Assembly (NCBI RefSeq): GCF_000305785.2
Contig: NC_018868.3
Coordinates: forward strand, 4,236,228 to 4,300,227
DNA length: 64,000 nucleotides
Direction of reading: 5' to 3'
Source of the DNA: Simiduia agarivorans SA1 = DSM 21679
GTDB lineage: Bacteria; Pseudomonadota; Gammaproteobacteria; Pseudomonadales; Cellvibrionaceae
Positions 1-9,272 of the stretch are shown here, piece by piece (positions within the stretch are counted from its first letter, which is position 1; every line of letters starts with the position of its first letter). The position numbers and the translations under genes were made by a program. The notes beneath the pieces are model-generated. The model saw nothing but the letters and a program-made list of their open reading frames with translations. It did not search any database and was not told the origin of the DNA.

Positions 1-66
1 ACAGCTGGCGGGCCGAGCGGTTGAGCTGGCTGACGGTGAGAATACGGCGTTCGGGGGCGGTGGACA
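1..66 (-). CDS. xseA: Exodeoxyribonuclease VII large subunit, N-terminal fragment
   Basis: The reverse strand opens with ATG at 66 and reads MSTAPERRILTVSQLNRSAR before leaving the window. The ILTVSQLN stretch followed by arginines is the usual start of XseA, whose N-terminal OB-fold binds single-stranded DNA in exonuclease VII, the nuclease that degrades ssDNA from both ends. Only 22 residues are visible, so nothing can be said about the catalytic part. It is divergent from guaB, a neighbour arrangement common in gammaproteobacteria, which supports the call. Confidence 0.8.
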
Positions 67-276
67 TAGTGGCTCCGGTGAATCTGGGCCCACTATAGCG
101 CCTGCCACTCAGGACTCAAGCCAGTATCATACGGCTGTCATCCATATGCACTACTATTAAGGACAAGGATTTACCCCGTGGCCCCAAGGCGTTATAATTT
201 GCCGTTTACCTGCTGGGGCGCTGATAGTTGTATTCAGCGCCTCTGTCACTTCTGAATTACGAGGTTTGCCGCCCCT

Positions 277-1752
277 ATGTTGCGAATTGCACAGGAAGCT
301 CTGACTTTTGATGACGTTCTGTTGGTGCCCGGTTATTCCGACATCACCGCAAAAGATGTTTCGCTGAAAACCAAGTTGACTCGCGGCATTGAACTGAATA
401 TTCCGCTGGTGTCTGCCGCTATGGATACCGTGACCGAATCCCGTCTGGCCATTGCCTTGGCGCAGGAAGGCGGCATCGGCATCATCCATAAGAGCATGTC
501 CATCGAAAAGCAGGCACTGGAAGTGCGGATGGTGAAGAAGTTTGAAGCCGGCGTGGTGCAGGATCCAATTACCATCGATGCCAACGCCACCATCGCCGAT
601 CTGGTTGCGCTCACGCGCGCCAATAACATCTCCGGTGTACCCGTGCTGGAAAACGGCGATCTGGTCGGTATTGTTACCGGCCGCGACGTGCGCTTTGAAA
701 CCAACATGGATGCCACCGTCGCCAGCATCATGACACCCAAGGATCAGCTGGTTACCGTGAAAGAGGGCGAAGCCCCCGAAGTGGTGCGCAGCCTGCTGCA
801 CAAACATCGCATTGAAAAAGTGCTGGTGGTGAACGACAAGTTCGAACTGCGCGGCCTGATCACCGTAAAAGATATTTCCAAGGCCGAGAACTTCCCCAAT
901 GCCTGTAAGGACCCGGCTGGCCGTTTGCGTGTAGGCGCGTCTGTGGGCACCAGCCCCGACACCGACGACCGCGTGAAGGCGTTGATTGACGCCGGCGTTG
1001 ACGTGCTGGTGGTAGACACCGCCCACGGTCACTCCAAAAACGTGCTGAACCGGGTGAAGCGCATTAAGGAAATGTACCCGCAAGTGCAGGTGATCGGCGG
1101 CAACATTGCCACGGGTGACGCCGCCAAAGCCCTGGTGGAAGCCGGCGCCGATGGCGTGAAAGTGGGTATTGGCCCGGGCTCTATTTGTACCACGCGTATC
1201 GTGACCGGTGTGGGTGTGCCGCAGATTTCTGCCATTGCCAATGTGGTCGAAGCGCTCAAGGGCACCGACGTGCCCGTGATTGCCGATGGCGGCATCCGTT
1301 TCTCTGGCGATATTTCCAAAGCTGTCGTCGCCGGTGCACATGCGCTGATGATGGGCTCCATGTTTGCCGGTACCGAAGAAGCACCGGGTGAAGTGGAGCT
1401 GTATCAGGGCCGTACTTACAAGTCTTATCGTGGCATGGGCTCGTTGGGCGCCATGGCGCGTACCCAGGGCTCGTCTGACCGCTACTTCCAGGACGCCAGC
1501 CAGGGCGCCGAAAAGTTAGTGCCCGAAGGTATCGAAGGCCGCGTGCCCTACAAAGGACCGCTGTCTGCTATTGTGCACCAGATGATGGGTGGTTTGCGCT
1601 CTGCCATGGGCTACACAGGTTCGTTGGATATTGAAACCATGCGAACCAAGCCCGAGTTTGTCCGGGTGACCAGCGCGGGTATGGGTGAGAGCCACGTCCA
1701 CGACGTCAGCATCACCAAAGAAGCGCCCAACTATCCCGTAGGCGGACGCTGA
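277..1752 (+). CDS. guaB: Inosine-5'-monophosphate dehydrogenase
   Basis: Oxidises IMP to XMP with NAD+, the committed step of guanine nucleotide synthesis in the cytoplasm. The 491-residue product is the normal length. It begins [20 protein letters not shown], typical of GuaB. A CBS-domain pair is inserted at about residues 95-205 ([20 protein letters not shown], then [18 protein letters not shown]). The catalytic loop [13 protein letters not shown] has its nucleophilic cysteine at residue 304. The flap region with [10 protein letters not shown] and the GRVPYKG segment follow. guaA lies 89 bp downstream in the same direction, so the two probably form the usual guaBA operon. The start is the ATG that places the TFDDVLL motif near the N-terminus. 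Confidence 0.97.
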   Translation: MLRIAQEALTFDDVLLVPGYSDITAKDVSLKTKLTRGIELNIPLVSAAMDTVTESRLAIALAQEGGIGIIHKSMSIEKQALEVRMVKKFEAGVVQDPITIDANATIADLVALTRANNISGVPVLENGDLVGIVTGRDVRFETNMDATVASIMTPKDQLVTVKEGEAPEVVRSLLHKHRIEKVLVVNDKFELRGLITVKDISKAENFPNACKDPAGRLRVGASVGTSPDTDDRVKALIDAGVDVLVVDTAHGHSKNVLNRVKRIKEMYPQVQVIGGNIATGDAAKALVEAGADGVKVGIGPGSICTTRIVTGVGVPQISAIANVVEALKGTDVPVIADGGIRFSGDISKAVVAGAHALMMGSMFAGTEEAPGEVELYQGRTYKSYRGMGSLGAMARTQGSSDRYFQDASQGAEKLVPEGIEGRVPYKGPLSAIVHQMMGGLRSAMGYTGSLDIETMRTKPEFVRVTSAGMGESHVHDVSITKEAPNYPVGGR

Positions 1753-1841
1753 GCCAATAACCAAATGAGTTCCCAGTGGCCGGTATAACCGGTCACTTTT
1801 ATTTTTGACATCCTGATTGCAACAGAGAGATTTGCCCTTCC

Positions 1842-3419
1842 ATGAGCCAGGACATTCACGCCCAACGCATCTTGATCCTCGATTTCGGATCCCAATACAC
1901 CCAGCTGATTGCCCGTCGTATCCGCGAAATTGGTGTTTACTCCGAAATCCGCGCGTTTGATGTTTCCGCCGAAGAAATCCGCGACTTTGACCCCAAGGGC
2001 ATTATCCTGTCCGGCGGTCCTGAGTCAGTGACCGAAGGCGCCTCGCCCCGAGCCAATGATCTGGTATTCAACCTGGGCATTCCGGTACTGGGTATTTGCT
2101 ACGGCATGCAAACCATGGCCGAGCAGTTAGGTGGTAAGGTATCCACCAGTGACCTGCGCGAATTCGGTTACGCGCAGGTAAAAGTGCACGGTACCAGCGC
2201 CTTGTTGCACGACATCAAAGACCATGTGGCCGCCGATGGCGCGAGCCTGTTGGATGTGTGGATGAGCCACGGTGACAAGGTCACTGCCATGCCTAAGGGC
2301 TTTGAGCTGATGGCCTCCACCGAGTCTTGCCCCATTGCCGGCATGTACTGCGAAGAAAAAGATTTTTACGGCGTACAGTTCCACCCGGAAGTGACCCATA
2401 CACTGCAAGGCAAGCGCTTGTTCGAACACTTCGTGCTGGAACTGTGTGGCTGTAAAGCCCTGTGGACCCCCGCCAACATTGTGGAAGACGCCATCGCGCG
2501 CGTGCGCGAGCAGGTGGGTAGCGATCAGGTATTACTGGGCCTTTCCGGCGGCGTGGATTCCTCTGTGGTCGCCGCACTGCTGCATCGCGCCATTGGCGAT
2601 CAGCTGACCTGTGTGTTCGTGGATAACGGCCTGTTGCGCAAGAACGAAGGCGACCAGGTCATGGATATGTTCGCCAAGAACATGGGCGTGAAAGTCATTC
2701 GCGCCGATGCCGAAGACCTGTTCCTGGGTCGTTTGAAAGGCATTAATGACCCGGAGCAAAAACGTAAAATTATCGGCAACACGTTTATAGATGTGTTCGA
2801 TGCAGAAGCCACCAAGCTCAAAGGTATCAAGTGGTTGGCACAGGGCACCATCTACCCGGACGTGATCGAATCCGCCGCCAGCAAAACCGGCAAGGCGCAT
2901 GTGATTAAATCTCACCACAATGTGGGTGGCCTGCCGGAAGACATGCAGTTTGAACTGGTGGAGCCACTGCGCGAACTGTTCAAAGACGAGGTGCGTAAAA
3001 TCGGTTTGGAGCTGGGCCTGCCCTACGACATGGTCTACCGCCATCCTTTCCCGGGCCCGGGGCTGGGCGTGCGCATTCTTGGCGAAGTGAAAAAGGAATA
3101 CGCCGATATTCTGCGCGAGGCCGATGCCATTTTCCTGGAAGAGCTGCACAAGGCCGACTGGTACCACAAAACCTCCCAGGCCTTTGCGGTATTCCTGCCC
3201 GTTAAATCTGTCGGTGTGGTAGGCGATGGTCGTCGCTACGAGTGGGTAGTATCGCTGCGCGCCGTTGAAACCATCGATTTCATGACCGCGCGTTGGGCAC
3301 ACTTGCCGTACGAGCTGCTGGAAACCGTTTCCAACCGGATTATCAATGAAATTTCCGGCGTGTCGCGCGTGGCTTACGATGTATCGAGCAAGCCGCCGGC
3401 CACAATCGAGTGGGAATGA
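1842..3419 (+). CDS. guaA: GMP synthase (glutamine-hydrolysing)
   Basis: Converts XMP to GMP with ATP and glutamine. The 525-residue protein is full length. The N-terminal class I glutamine amidotransferase carries GGPESV, the nucleophile elbow LGICYGMQ (cysteine at residue 86) and the histidine/glutamate pair in QFHPEVTHT. The ATP-pyrophosphatase domain begins with the PP-loop [16 protein letters not shown]. The C-terminal dimerisation domain ends [17 protein letters not shown], the conserved GuaA terminus. It follows guaB by 89 bp and is followed at once by a strong hairpin terminator, marking the operon end. Confidence 0.97.
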   Translation: MSQDIHAQRILILDFGSQYTQLIARRIREIGVYSEIRAFDVSAEEIRDFDPKGIILSGGPESVTEGASPRANDLVFNLGIPVLGICYGMQTMAEQLGGKVSTSDLREFGYAQVKVHGTSALLHDIKDHVAADGASLLDVWMSHGDKVTAMPKGFELMASTESCPIAGMYCEEKDFYGVQFHPEVTHTLQGKRLFEHFVLELCGCKALWTPANIVEDAIARVREQVGSDQVLLGLSGGVDSSVVAALLHRAIGDQLTCVFVDNGLLRKNEGDQVMDMFAKNMGVKVIRADAEDLFLGRLKGINDPEQKRKIIGNTFIDVFDAEATKLKGIKWLAQGTIYPDVIESAASKTGKAHVIKSHHNVGGLPEDMQFELVEPLRELFKDEVRKIGLELGLPYDMVYRHPFPGPGLGVRILGEVKKEYADILREADAIFLEELHKADWYHKTSQAFAVFLPVKSVGVVGDGRRYEWVVSLRAVETIDFMTARWAHLPYELLETVSNRIINEISGVSRVAYDVSSKPPATIEWE

Positions 3420-3440
3420 TTTCTCCCATCACGCGTTAGA

Positions 3441-3468
3441 AAAACCCGGCAAGTGCCGGGTTTTTTAT
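3441..3468 (+). terminator. Rho-independent terminator of guaBA
   Basis: AACCCGGC and GCCGGGTT form an uninterrupted stem around an AAGT loop, followed by a run of T. It starts 21 bases after the guaA stop codon. Confidence 0.9.
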
Positions 3469-3626
3469 TGCACTTAAGTTCATGTCTGGTTGGTGTATGA
3501 TCGGCTGCAGTCGGGCCCTTTCACGCCCGGTTTTGCGTGGCGCAATACCGGCTGAACAGTCGGACCAAGCGATAATGGCTACAGTCGTTTGGTAAGTTGA
3601 TTGGGGAATATCAGGGAGGTGGAGCG

Positions 3627-4061
3627 GTGAACTTAGCGAGTTGGTTTGCGAAAAGTGACAGATACGATGGTATCAGGCCAATCAATATCTATGCCATGAG
3701 GGTAATCTATTGCCTCATGGTTTTTGTGTTGGGCGCAGAGGTGTGGGGCTATATTTTTTCCTACACCGGTCGATGGGGCGAAAATGATGCTGTCGCCTGG
3801 AGTGTGTGGGCGGCATTTTCGGTACTGGCGTTGGTGGGCATCTTTCGCACTGTTGAAATGATTCCGGTGTTATTGCTGGAAATTGTCTACAAGGTATTGT
3901 GGCTTATTTTGGTGGTTTATCCCCTGTGGCGTTCCAATGAACTGGTGGGCTCAGGCGTGGAAGAAACTGCCTTTGCTTTTGGTCTGGTCATTCTTCCGAT
4001 TCTGGCGATGCCCTGGGGCTATGTGTTCAATCGCTATGTCATGGGCAGGTCACGGAGCTGA
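3627..4061 (+). CDS. Hypothetical four-helix membrane protein
   Basis: I do not recognise the family. The 144-residue product has four strongly hydrophobic segments, at about residues 23-47, 60-80, 83-100 and 115-137, with short charged loops and a basic C-terminus (GRSRS), so it is an integral inner-membrane protein. The GTG at 3627 is preferred over the upstream in-frame TTG at 3597 because a good Shine-Dalgarno (GGGAGGTGG, about 3613-3622) lies just before it. The N-terminus SWFAKSDRYDGIRPINIYAMR is soluble and basic, predicted cytoplasmic. It stands alone between the guaA terminator and the amidohydrolase. No function is proposed. Confidence 0.7.
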   Translation: MNLASWFAKSDRYDGIRPINIYAMRVIYCLMVFVLGAEVWGYIFSYTGRWGENDAVAWSVWAAFSVLALVGIFRTVEMIPVLLLEIVYKVLWLILVVYPLWRSNELVGSGVEETAFAFGLVILPILAMPWGYVFNRYVMGRSRS

Positions 4062-4207
4062 TGGTTCGGCCCGTATCATCGGCTGCTCAGGTACCCACGG
4101 CCTGAGCGGGAGTGGTTTGAACGTGCAACTTCGATTTTGTTATGGTGCCTGCCTCATGATCTGAAGCTCAAGGCGAGTTCGCATTGAGCCTGTGCAAAGG
4201 ACGCTTC

Positions 4208-5698
4208 ATGAATAAATGGCTTCGCCGTACGGCTATCTTCCTGGGTGTGATGATCCCCCTGAGCGGTTTAATCGCCTATCTCGTTGTGGATAATGCGTTG
4301 GCCAGAATGTATGGCGAAACGACGCCCCTGGCAAAACCCCAGCTTGGCGCAGAATCGCCAGACAAATATCTGCTGACCAATGTCCAGGTTTTATCCGCGG
4401 ACGGTCGCGGTTTTGAATCAGATCTGTCGGTATTAATCGCTGACGGCACGATTGAATCCATTGGTCATGCCCAGACGTTCGGGAACTCAATACCGAGAGT
4501 CGATGGTGGTGGTCAGTATCTGGTGCCCGGGTTGACCGATTCCCACGTTCATCTGTGGCGTAGCCGCAATGATCTTCTGCTGTACCTCGCCAACGGGGTC
4601 ACCCAGGTGCGTGAAATGCATGCGCAGCCGCACCACTTGAATTGGCGCGAAACACTGTCGGCCGGCGCATTGGGTCCGGATTTGTACCTGGTAGCAGCGC
4701 AGCTAGCCACTTACCCCTTCTGGGAAGGTTTGTGGCGGACTTTTACTACAGAACGTCAGGTGGTCGGCAGTCGCAGTGCTACCCGGGCTCGGATCCCCGC
4801 GTTGATTGCGCAAGGCTATGATGCTATCAAGGCCAGTAGTTTTTTAAGTCGTGAGCATTATCTGACCGCAAGTGATGCCATCAGCGACAGTCAGATTCCA
4901 TTGGTCGGTCATTTGCCGCTTGAAGCCAATCTGGCGGATTTGTGGTCCTCCAATCAGCGCGAACTGGCCCATGTGGAAGAGTTGGTAAAGGCATTGGCCC
5001 GGGAAATCGGCGGCTACACCGGGGCCAAACAGAATGAATTTCTGGCGCATGTGCGAGCCCGGCGGCAGGCAGTCGCCAAACAGTTGCGTGCTCGCGACAT
5101 CGCCGTGACGACCACCATTGCCTTGGTGCACAGTTTTGCAGGTCAAAAACTGGATCTCCAGTCGGCATTGGCGCAAGTCGAGTTCAACTATGTAAACCCG
5201 GGTGTGGCACGAGGGCAGGCCATGGGCTGGCTTCCGGGCGTCAATCCTTATCAGGTACCGGCTTCACGTAAAGTGGGCGATTGGCAACGCCGTTACGCTG
5301 ACTATTGGGATACCTATGCCAAAGCCCATGTGTTGATGCTGGAAGCGCTGTATGCAGAAGGTGTTATGTTGCTGGCAGGGACTGATGCCAGCGTGCCGGT
5401 GATGGTGCCCGGTTTTTCTATGCATTCCGAGCTGCTTGCCCTGCAGGCAGCGGGCCTGTCACCCACCGACGTGCTGGCGGCTGCCACGCGCTCACCAGGC
5501 CATTGGATGAACTGGAACACCGGCAAAATAGCCGTCGGGTACAGGGCAAACCTTATCCTGCTGCGGGATAATCCGCTCGAGGACATTGCCGCTACCGCAA
5601 GTCTGGAGTCAGTGATTATCCGAGGGCGTTTTCTCACGCGGCAAGATCTGGACGCGTTGCTGTTGGCGGTAGAGCACGCCAACAGGGCGGCGGACTGA
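4208..5698 (+). CDS. Membrane-anchored amidohydrolase of the imidazolonepropionase-like type
   Basis: A metal-dependent amidohydrolase-superfamily protein of unknown substrate. Residues 1-30 (MNKWLRR followed by a hydrophobic stretch) form a signal anchor, so the enzyme is probably periplasmic or membrane-tethered. Family marks are the metal-binding DSHVHLW, NGVTQVREM, the GHLP histidine motif, a later HVEEL, the catalytic aspartate in AGTDASVP, and the closing GKIAVGYRANLILLRDNP. These match the group that includes imidazolonepropionase- and prolidase-like hydrolases acting on cyclic amides or peptides. ATG 4208 is chosen because AAAGGA precedes it; the in-frame TTG at 4184 has no such site. 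It is followed by a bidirectional terminator. Substrate cannot be told from sequence. Confidence 0.85.
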   Translation: MNKWLRRTAIFLGVMIPLSGLIAYLVVDNALARMYGETTPLAKPQLGAESPDKYLLTNVQVLSADGRGFESDLSVLIADGTIESIGHAQTFGNSIPRVDGGGQYLVPGLTDSHVHLWRSRNDLLLYLANGVTQVREMHAQPHHLNWRETLSAGALGPDLYLVAAQLATYPFWEGLWRTFTTERQVVGSRSATRARIPALIAQGYDAIKASSFLSREHYLTASDAISDSQIPLVGHLPLEANLADLWSSNQRELAHVEELVKALAREIGGYTGAKQNEFLAHVRARRQAVAKQLRARDIAVTTTIALVHSFAGQKLDLQSALAQVEFNYVNPGVARGQAMGWLPGVNPYQVPASRKVGDWQRRYADYWDTYAKAHVLMLEALYAEGVMLLAGTDASVPVMVPGFSMHSELLALQAAGLSPTDVLAAATRSPGHWMNWNTGKIAVGYRANLILLRDNPLEDIAATASLESVIIRGRFLTRQDLDALLLAVEHANRAAD

Positions 5699-5742
5699 GT
5701 CACTTAAATTAAGCCAGCCCGTCGCACTGGCCACACGGATAC

Positions 5743-5776
5743 AAAAAGCCCCGGAGCATGTGCCGGGGCGTTTTGC
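5743..5776. terminator. Bidirectional terminator between amidohydrolase and Mrp operon
   Basis: GCCCCGG and CCGGGGC pair around a short loop (5748-5769), flanked by A-rich sequence on the left and TTTT on the right, so it can end transcription from both convergent units. Confidence 0.85.
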
Positions 5777-5850
5777 GGGAAGCCTACTTTGCTTGCAGAC
5801 GTATCATTGACTGTCGTGGGTTTATCCGTTTCTCTCCGGTTGATGCGTTG

Positions 5851-7557
5851 TTAACGTCCTATACCGGATAAATCCAATACCAGAAATACGGCCAGAATGG
5901 CAGAAATCCAGAACACCATGCTGCCGGTGGGCCAGCTTTCTGAAAGGTAGTATTTGGCCAGGGGCGTCTTGTTGAATTCGGATTGCGCGCCGGATTTAAT
6001 GGCTGAGAAGGTTGTTTGTGCGGCCATTTTTGCCCGGCTGAGTACCGACAAAGTCCAATGTGCCCCGCCAGGAATCAGCTTGCGATAGAACCATTCCGCA
6101 TCGATGTTGACCGAGCGCAATTCTGGCGGATACATGCCGCGTTTGTTCAACCAAACGAAGGCCAGCGCCGAGAAGAACAGCAGCTGGGTTTGCGCCAACA
6201 CGTGGGTGACATCGTAAGGCCAGTAATCCATGGCCCAGGGCAGCAGTGCGTAGAGGTATTGCGGCTGGGTGCCAATAAAAATACACAGCGCGGCGGCAAT
6301 GCTCATGGCCACCAGCATATTGCGTGGCGCCTCTTCGGTGCGGATGCCCGAGTCGTGATGGAAGAAGGCGAAGTAGGGGATCTTGATGCCGGCGTGATGG
6401 AAGACGCCAGCGGAGGCGAACAACATCAGGAGCCAGAAGTAACCGTGGTTTTCCATCATCAGCGCGGTCATCACCATGGATTTGCTGACAAAACCGCTGA
6501 ACAGCGGGAAGGCCGAAATCGACAGGGCGCCCACGATGCACAGCATCGTGGTTTTGGGCATGGACTTGTACAGCCCGCCCAGATCCGAGCCATTGATATT
6601 GCCCACCCGGTAGAGTACCGCGCCCATGCTCATGAACAGCAGGCCTTTGAAGATCACGTCGCTGAACGCATGAGCTACTGCGCCGTTCAGCGCCAGCGCG
6701 GTGCCGATACCGATGCCGGTGACCATAAAGCCCACCTGGTTGATCAGGCTGTAAGCCAGGACCTTGCGCAAATCGTTTTCGATCACCGCGTAAAAAATCG
6801 GGAAACAGGCCATGGTCACGCCGATGTAGATCAGTATGTCTTCACCGGCAAATCCGCGCGCGAGACTGTAAACGGCCACCTTGGTGGTGAAGGCCGACAG
6901 GAAAACGGTGCCGGTAACGGTGGCCTCCGGATAGCCATCGGTAAGCCAGGTGTGCAGAAACGGAAAGGCGCATTTGATGCCGAAGGCGATGAAGATCAAG
7001 CTGCCGGCGATACCGGCGTCGAGGCCAATGTGATCGAACGCCAGCGAGCCTGCCTGATGGTAATAGGCGAGCGCGCCTGCCAGCAGTAAAACGCCGGAAA
7101 GCACCTGATACACCAGGTAGCGGACACCGGCTTTTAACGCCCGCTCGGTGCCGCGTGCCCAGATCAGGAACACGGAACTGATCGCCAGGAATTCCCAGAA
7201 TATGAACAGGGTGATCAGATCGCCGGCGAATACGGCACCGAGTGCGCTGCCCGCGTACATGAGGCCGGCAACGTGCTGTTTGGTGTCGGTGACATGCAAC
7301 GCAAAAATACCGGCAAACACACTGGCGATGCAGAACAGGTAGCCGAATAACAGACTGAGTTTATCGGCCCGGAGCACCACCAGTTCGAAATTCATCAAGG
7401 TGTAGGAGACAGTGCTGCCGGCGTCGATAACCTGCCATAAATAAAAGCCCGCCACCAAGGGCGTTGCCAACAGAATCAGTTGCCTCGGCAGGCCGCGCAC
7501 CAACGCCACCAGGGCGGCAGCCACAAAAAAGATCAGGAAGGGTGGGAACTCACTCAT
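5851..7557 (-). CDS. Mrp-type antiporter subunit of the NuoL/M/N family (third D-like subunit)
   Basis: A 568-residue polytopic membrane protein of the proton-translocating antiporter family shared by Mrp antiporters, Mbh/Ech hydrogenases and complex I. The expected charged residues are present: a glutamate in TM5 (TLFIFWEFLAISS) and a lysine in TM7 (GIKCAFPFLHTWLTDGYPEA), plus a later KVLAYSLINQVGFM helix. After the last antiporter helix there is an extra 100-residue tail with a lateral-helix-like amphipathic part and a final TM. It lacks the DUF4040/MbhE extension of MrpA; that part is a separate gene at 11509-12099. It is last in the operon and overlaps the 84-aa gene upstream by 8 bp. It could be labelled MrpA-like or MrpD-like; sequence alone does not settle this. 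Confidence 0.85.
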   Translation of the reverse strand: MSEFPPFLIFFVAAALVALVRGLPRQLILLATPLVAGFYLWQVIDAGSTVSYTLMNFELVVLRADKLSLLFGYLFCIASVFAGIFALHVTDTKQHVAGLMYAGSALGAVFAGDLITLFIFWEFLAISSVFLIWARGTERALKAGVRYLVYQVLSGVLLLAGALAYYHQAGSLAFDHIGLDAGIAGSLIFIAFGIKCAFPFLHTWLTDGYPEATVTGTVFLSAFTTKVAVYSLARGFAGEDILIYIGVTMACFPIFYAVIENDLRKVLAYSLINQVGFMVTGIGIGTALALNGAVAHAFSDVIFKGLLFMSMGAVLYRVGNINGSDLGGLYKSMPKTTMLCIVGALSISAFPLFSGFVSKSMVMTALMMENHGYFWLLMLFASAGVFHHAGIKIPYFAFFHHDSGIRTEEAPRNMLVAMSIAAALCIFIGTQPQYLYALLPWAMDYWPYDVTHVLAQTQLLFFSALAFVWLNKRGMYPPELRSVNIDAEWFYRKLIPGGAHWTLSVLSRAKMAAQTTFSAIKSGAQSEFNKTPLAKYYLSESWPTGSMVFWISAILAVFLVLDLSGIGR

Positions 7558-7804
7558 CGTAGTAGTCTTCCTTACGCATCAATACATTGCGCATCCGTTT
7601 GGCCACCACCACTAACAGCACACAGGCAACAAAGCCGTAAATGGCGTAAAAGGCCGGAATTTTTTCCCAATCGAAACCGATATGCCGGTGCACCACCAGA
7701 TCGGCAATCACCAGCAACACGCAAATGGCATAGAAACCCTTGAGTAGTCGATCAACGTTTTCGGGCCGGTCAAACAGATAGACTTTTTCTTTTTCATCCG
7801 ACAT
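7550..7804 (-). CDS. Small two-helix membrane protein of the antiporter operon
   Basis: An 84-residue protein with a charged N-terminus (MSDEKEKVYLFDRPENVDRL), a hydrophobic helix at about 24-40 and a second at about 50-68, and an acidic end (KEDYYDE). I do not know a named family, but its position between two antiporter subunits, with only one base between it and the gene upstream and an 8-bp overlap with the gene downstream, indicates a structural or assembly subunit of this complex. Translation is probably coupled on both sides. It has no counterpart among the standard MrpA-G set. Confidence 0.8.
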   Translation of the reverse strand: MSDEKEKVYLFDRPENVDRLLKGFYAICVLLVIADLVVHRHIGFDWEKIPAFYAIYGFVACVLLVVVAKRMRNVLMRKEDYYDE

Positions 7805-7805
7805 A

Positions 7806-9272
7806 TCAGTGGCCTCCCGCTGCCAGACCCGCCAATTGATAGAAAGGGTCGGGGTAGAAGAACAGGATCAGGCTGGCGCCCGAGGTAATGATCATGGCAA
7901 GCAGCATGGGTTTTGGTGCTTCTGCAATCCGGGTGTAGTGTTCACCGCTGGCCGGCGTGCTGAAAAACGCGCGGATCGGGATGGGCAGCAAGTACAAAAT
8001 ATTCAGTAGAGAACTCACCATCAGCACGCCAAGCAACAAGAGCTGACCGGATTCCACGGCGCCGAGGCCCAGGTACCATTTACTCCACATACCACCAAAG
8101 GGTGGCAGGCCGATAATGCTGAGCGTGCCAATGAAAAAGGCCGCAAAAGTTAATGGCATGGCACGGCCCAACCCATCTAACTCGCTCACATATTTCTTGT
8201 GGGCCGCCACCATGATGGCGCCAGCGGCAAAGAACAGGGTGATTTTGGCAAAGGCATGCATGGCGATGTGCATGGACGCGCCGATCAGACCAGCCTGGCT
8301 CGCCAGCATGGCACCCAGTACGATGTAACTCAGTTGGCTCACGGTGGAGTAGGCCAGTCGCGCTTTGAGATTGTCTTTGGTCATGGCCACCAGTGATGCG
8401 CCCAGAATAGTGGCAGCCACCACCCAGATCAGCCCGCCGGTGACATCGTTAGAGAGAATGAAGTCACTGCCGAAGATGTAAATGGTGACTTTAAGTAAGG
8501 TGAACACACCGGCCTTCACCACGGCCACGGCATGCAGCAGCGCGCTCACCGGCGTGGGCGCCACCATGGCTGCCGGCAGCCAACGGTGAAAGGGCATGAC
8601 CGCCGCTTTGCCGATACCGAACAGGAACAGCGCGTAAAGCAGGCCGGCCCAGGCGGGATCGATATGGCCTGCGAGTATGCCACCGTGAGCGAAATCCACC
8701 CGCCCGGTAAGCGCCCAGGTCACCAGAATGCCCAGCAGGAACAAACCGATGGAGGTGCCCAGCAAAATACCCAGATAAATCCGGCCACCGCGGCGCGCTT
8801 CCGGTGTTCCAGCATGGGTCACGAGCGGGTAGGTAGCCAGTGTCACGCAATTCATAAAACAGAAACAGCGTAAACAGATTGCCGGCAAATGCGATTGCCA
8901 TTGTAGCGGCGATGGAAACGGCGAAGGCGGCATAAAAGCGCGTTTGGTTTTTTCGTGGTGACCACGCATGTAGCCAATGGCATATACCGAGGTCACTACC
9001 CAGAGCAAACCGGCGACCAGCGCAAACAGCATGCCCAGTGCTTCAATTTTGAACGCGATCGCAATACCGGGTATCGGTTCAAAAAGGGTCAGTTCAAAGT
9101 GTTCGCCATTCAGGAAGCGGTTGGCCAGCATTACGACCAATACCGCCACGGCTGAAGCGGTTATCAGTGTCACGCCTTCCCGGACATTGGCATTGCGGCG
9201 GGTGGCAACAATGCCGACGGCACCGGCCAGCGGCAACAACATAAGGGCAAGCATCAGGGTTTCAGCACTCAT
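7806..9272 (-). CDS. Second MrpD-like antiporter subunit, with an internal out-of-frame segment
   Basis: A 488-residue NuoM/MrpD-type antiporter subunit. The first about 105 residues and everything after ATYPLVTHAGTPEARRGG match the family, including the TM7 lysine (FGIGKAAVMPFHRWLP). Between them, 8847-8953, the reading frame is wrong: it gives a proline/cysteine-rich stretch, whereas the adjacent frame gives NQTRFYAAFAV...FTLFLFYEL, the expected TM4-TM5 sequence. One A is missing from the coding-strand A run (T's at 8948-8953) and one extra base lies near 8847, so the frame is restored. As written the protein loses the conserved TM5 glutamate (FYE). It overlaps mrpD upstream by 4 bp (ATGA). 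Either two sequencing errors or a truly altered subunit. Confidence 0.85.
   Translation of the reverse strand: MSAETLMLALMLLPLAGAVGIVATRRNANVREGVTLITASAVAVLVVMLANRFLNGEHFELTLFEPIPGIAIAFKIEALGMLFALVAGLLWVVTSVYAIGYMRGHHEKTKRAFMPPSPFPSPLQWQSHLPAICLRCFCFMNCVTLATYPLVTHAGTPEARRGGRIYLGILLGTSIGLFLLGILVTWALTGRVDFAHGGILAGHIDPAWAGLLYALFLFGIGKAAVMPFHRWLPAAMVAPTPVSALLHAVAVVKAGVFTLLKVTIYIFGSDFILSNDVTGGLIWVVAATILGASLVAMTKDNLKARLAYSTVSQLSYIVLGAMLASQAGLIGASMHIAMHAFAKITLFFAAGAIMVAAHKKYVSELDGLGRAMPLTFAAFFIGTLSIIGLPPFGGMWSKWYLGLGAVESGQLLLLGVLMVSSLLNILYLLPIPIRAFFSTPASGEHYTRIAEAPKPMLLAMIITSGASLILFFYPDPFYQLAGLAAGGH

Noticed and set aside
157..1341. A 394-residue open frame on the minus strand opposite guaB
   Set aside because: It is a shadow of guaB's codon bias: histidine/glycine-rich, no family features, no ribosome site.
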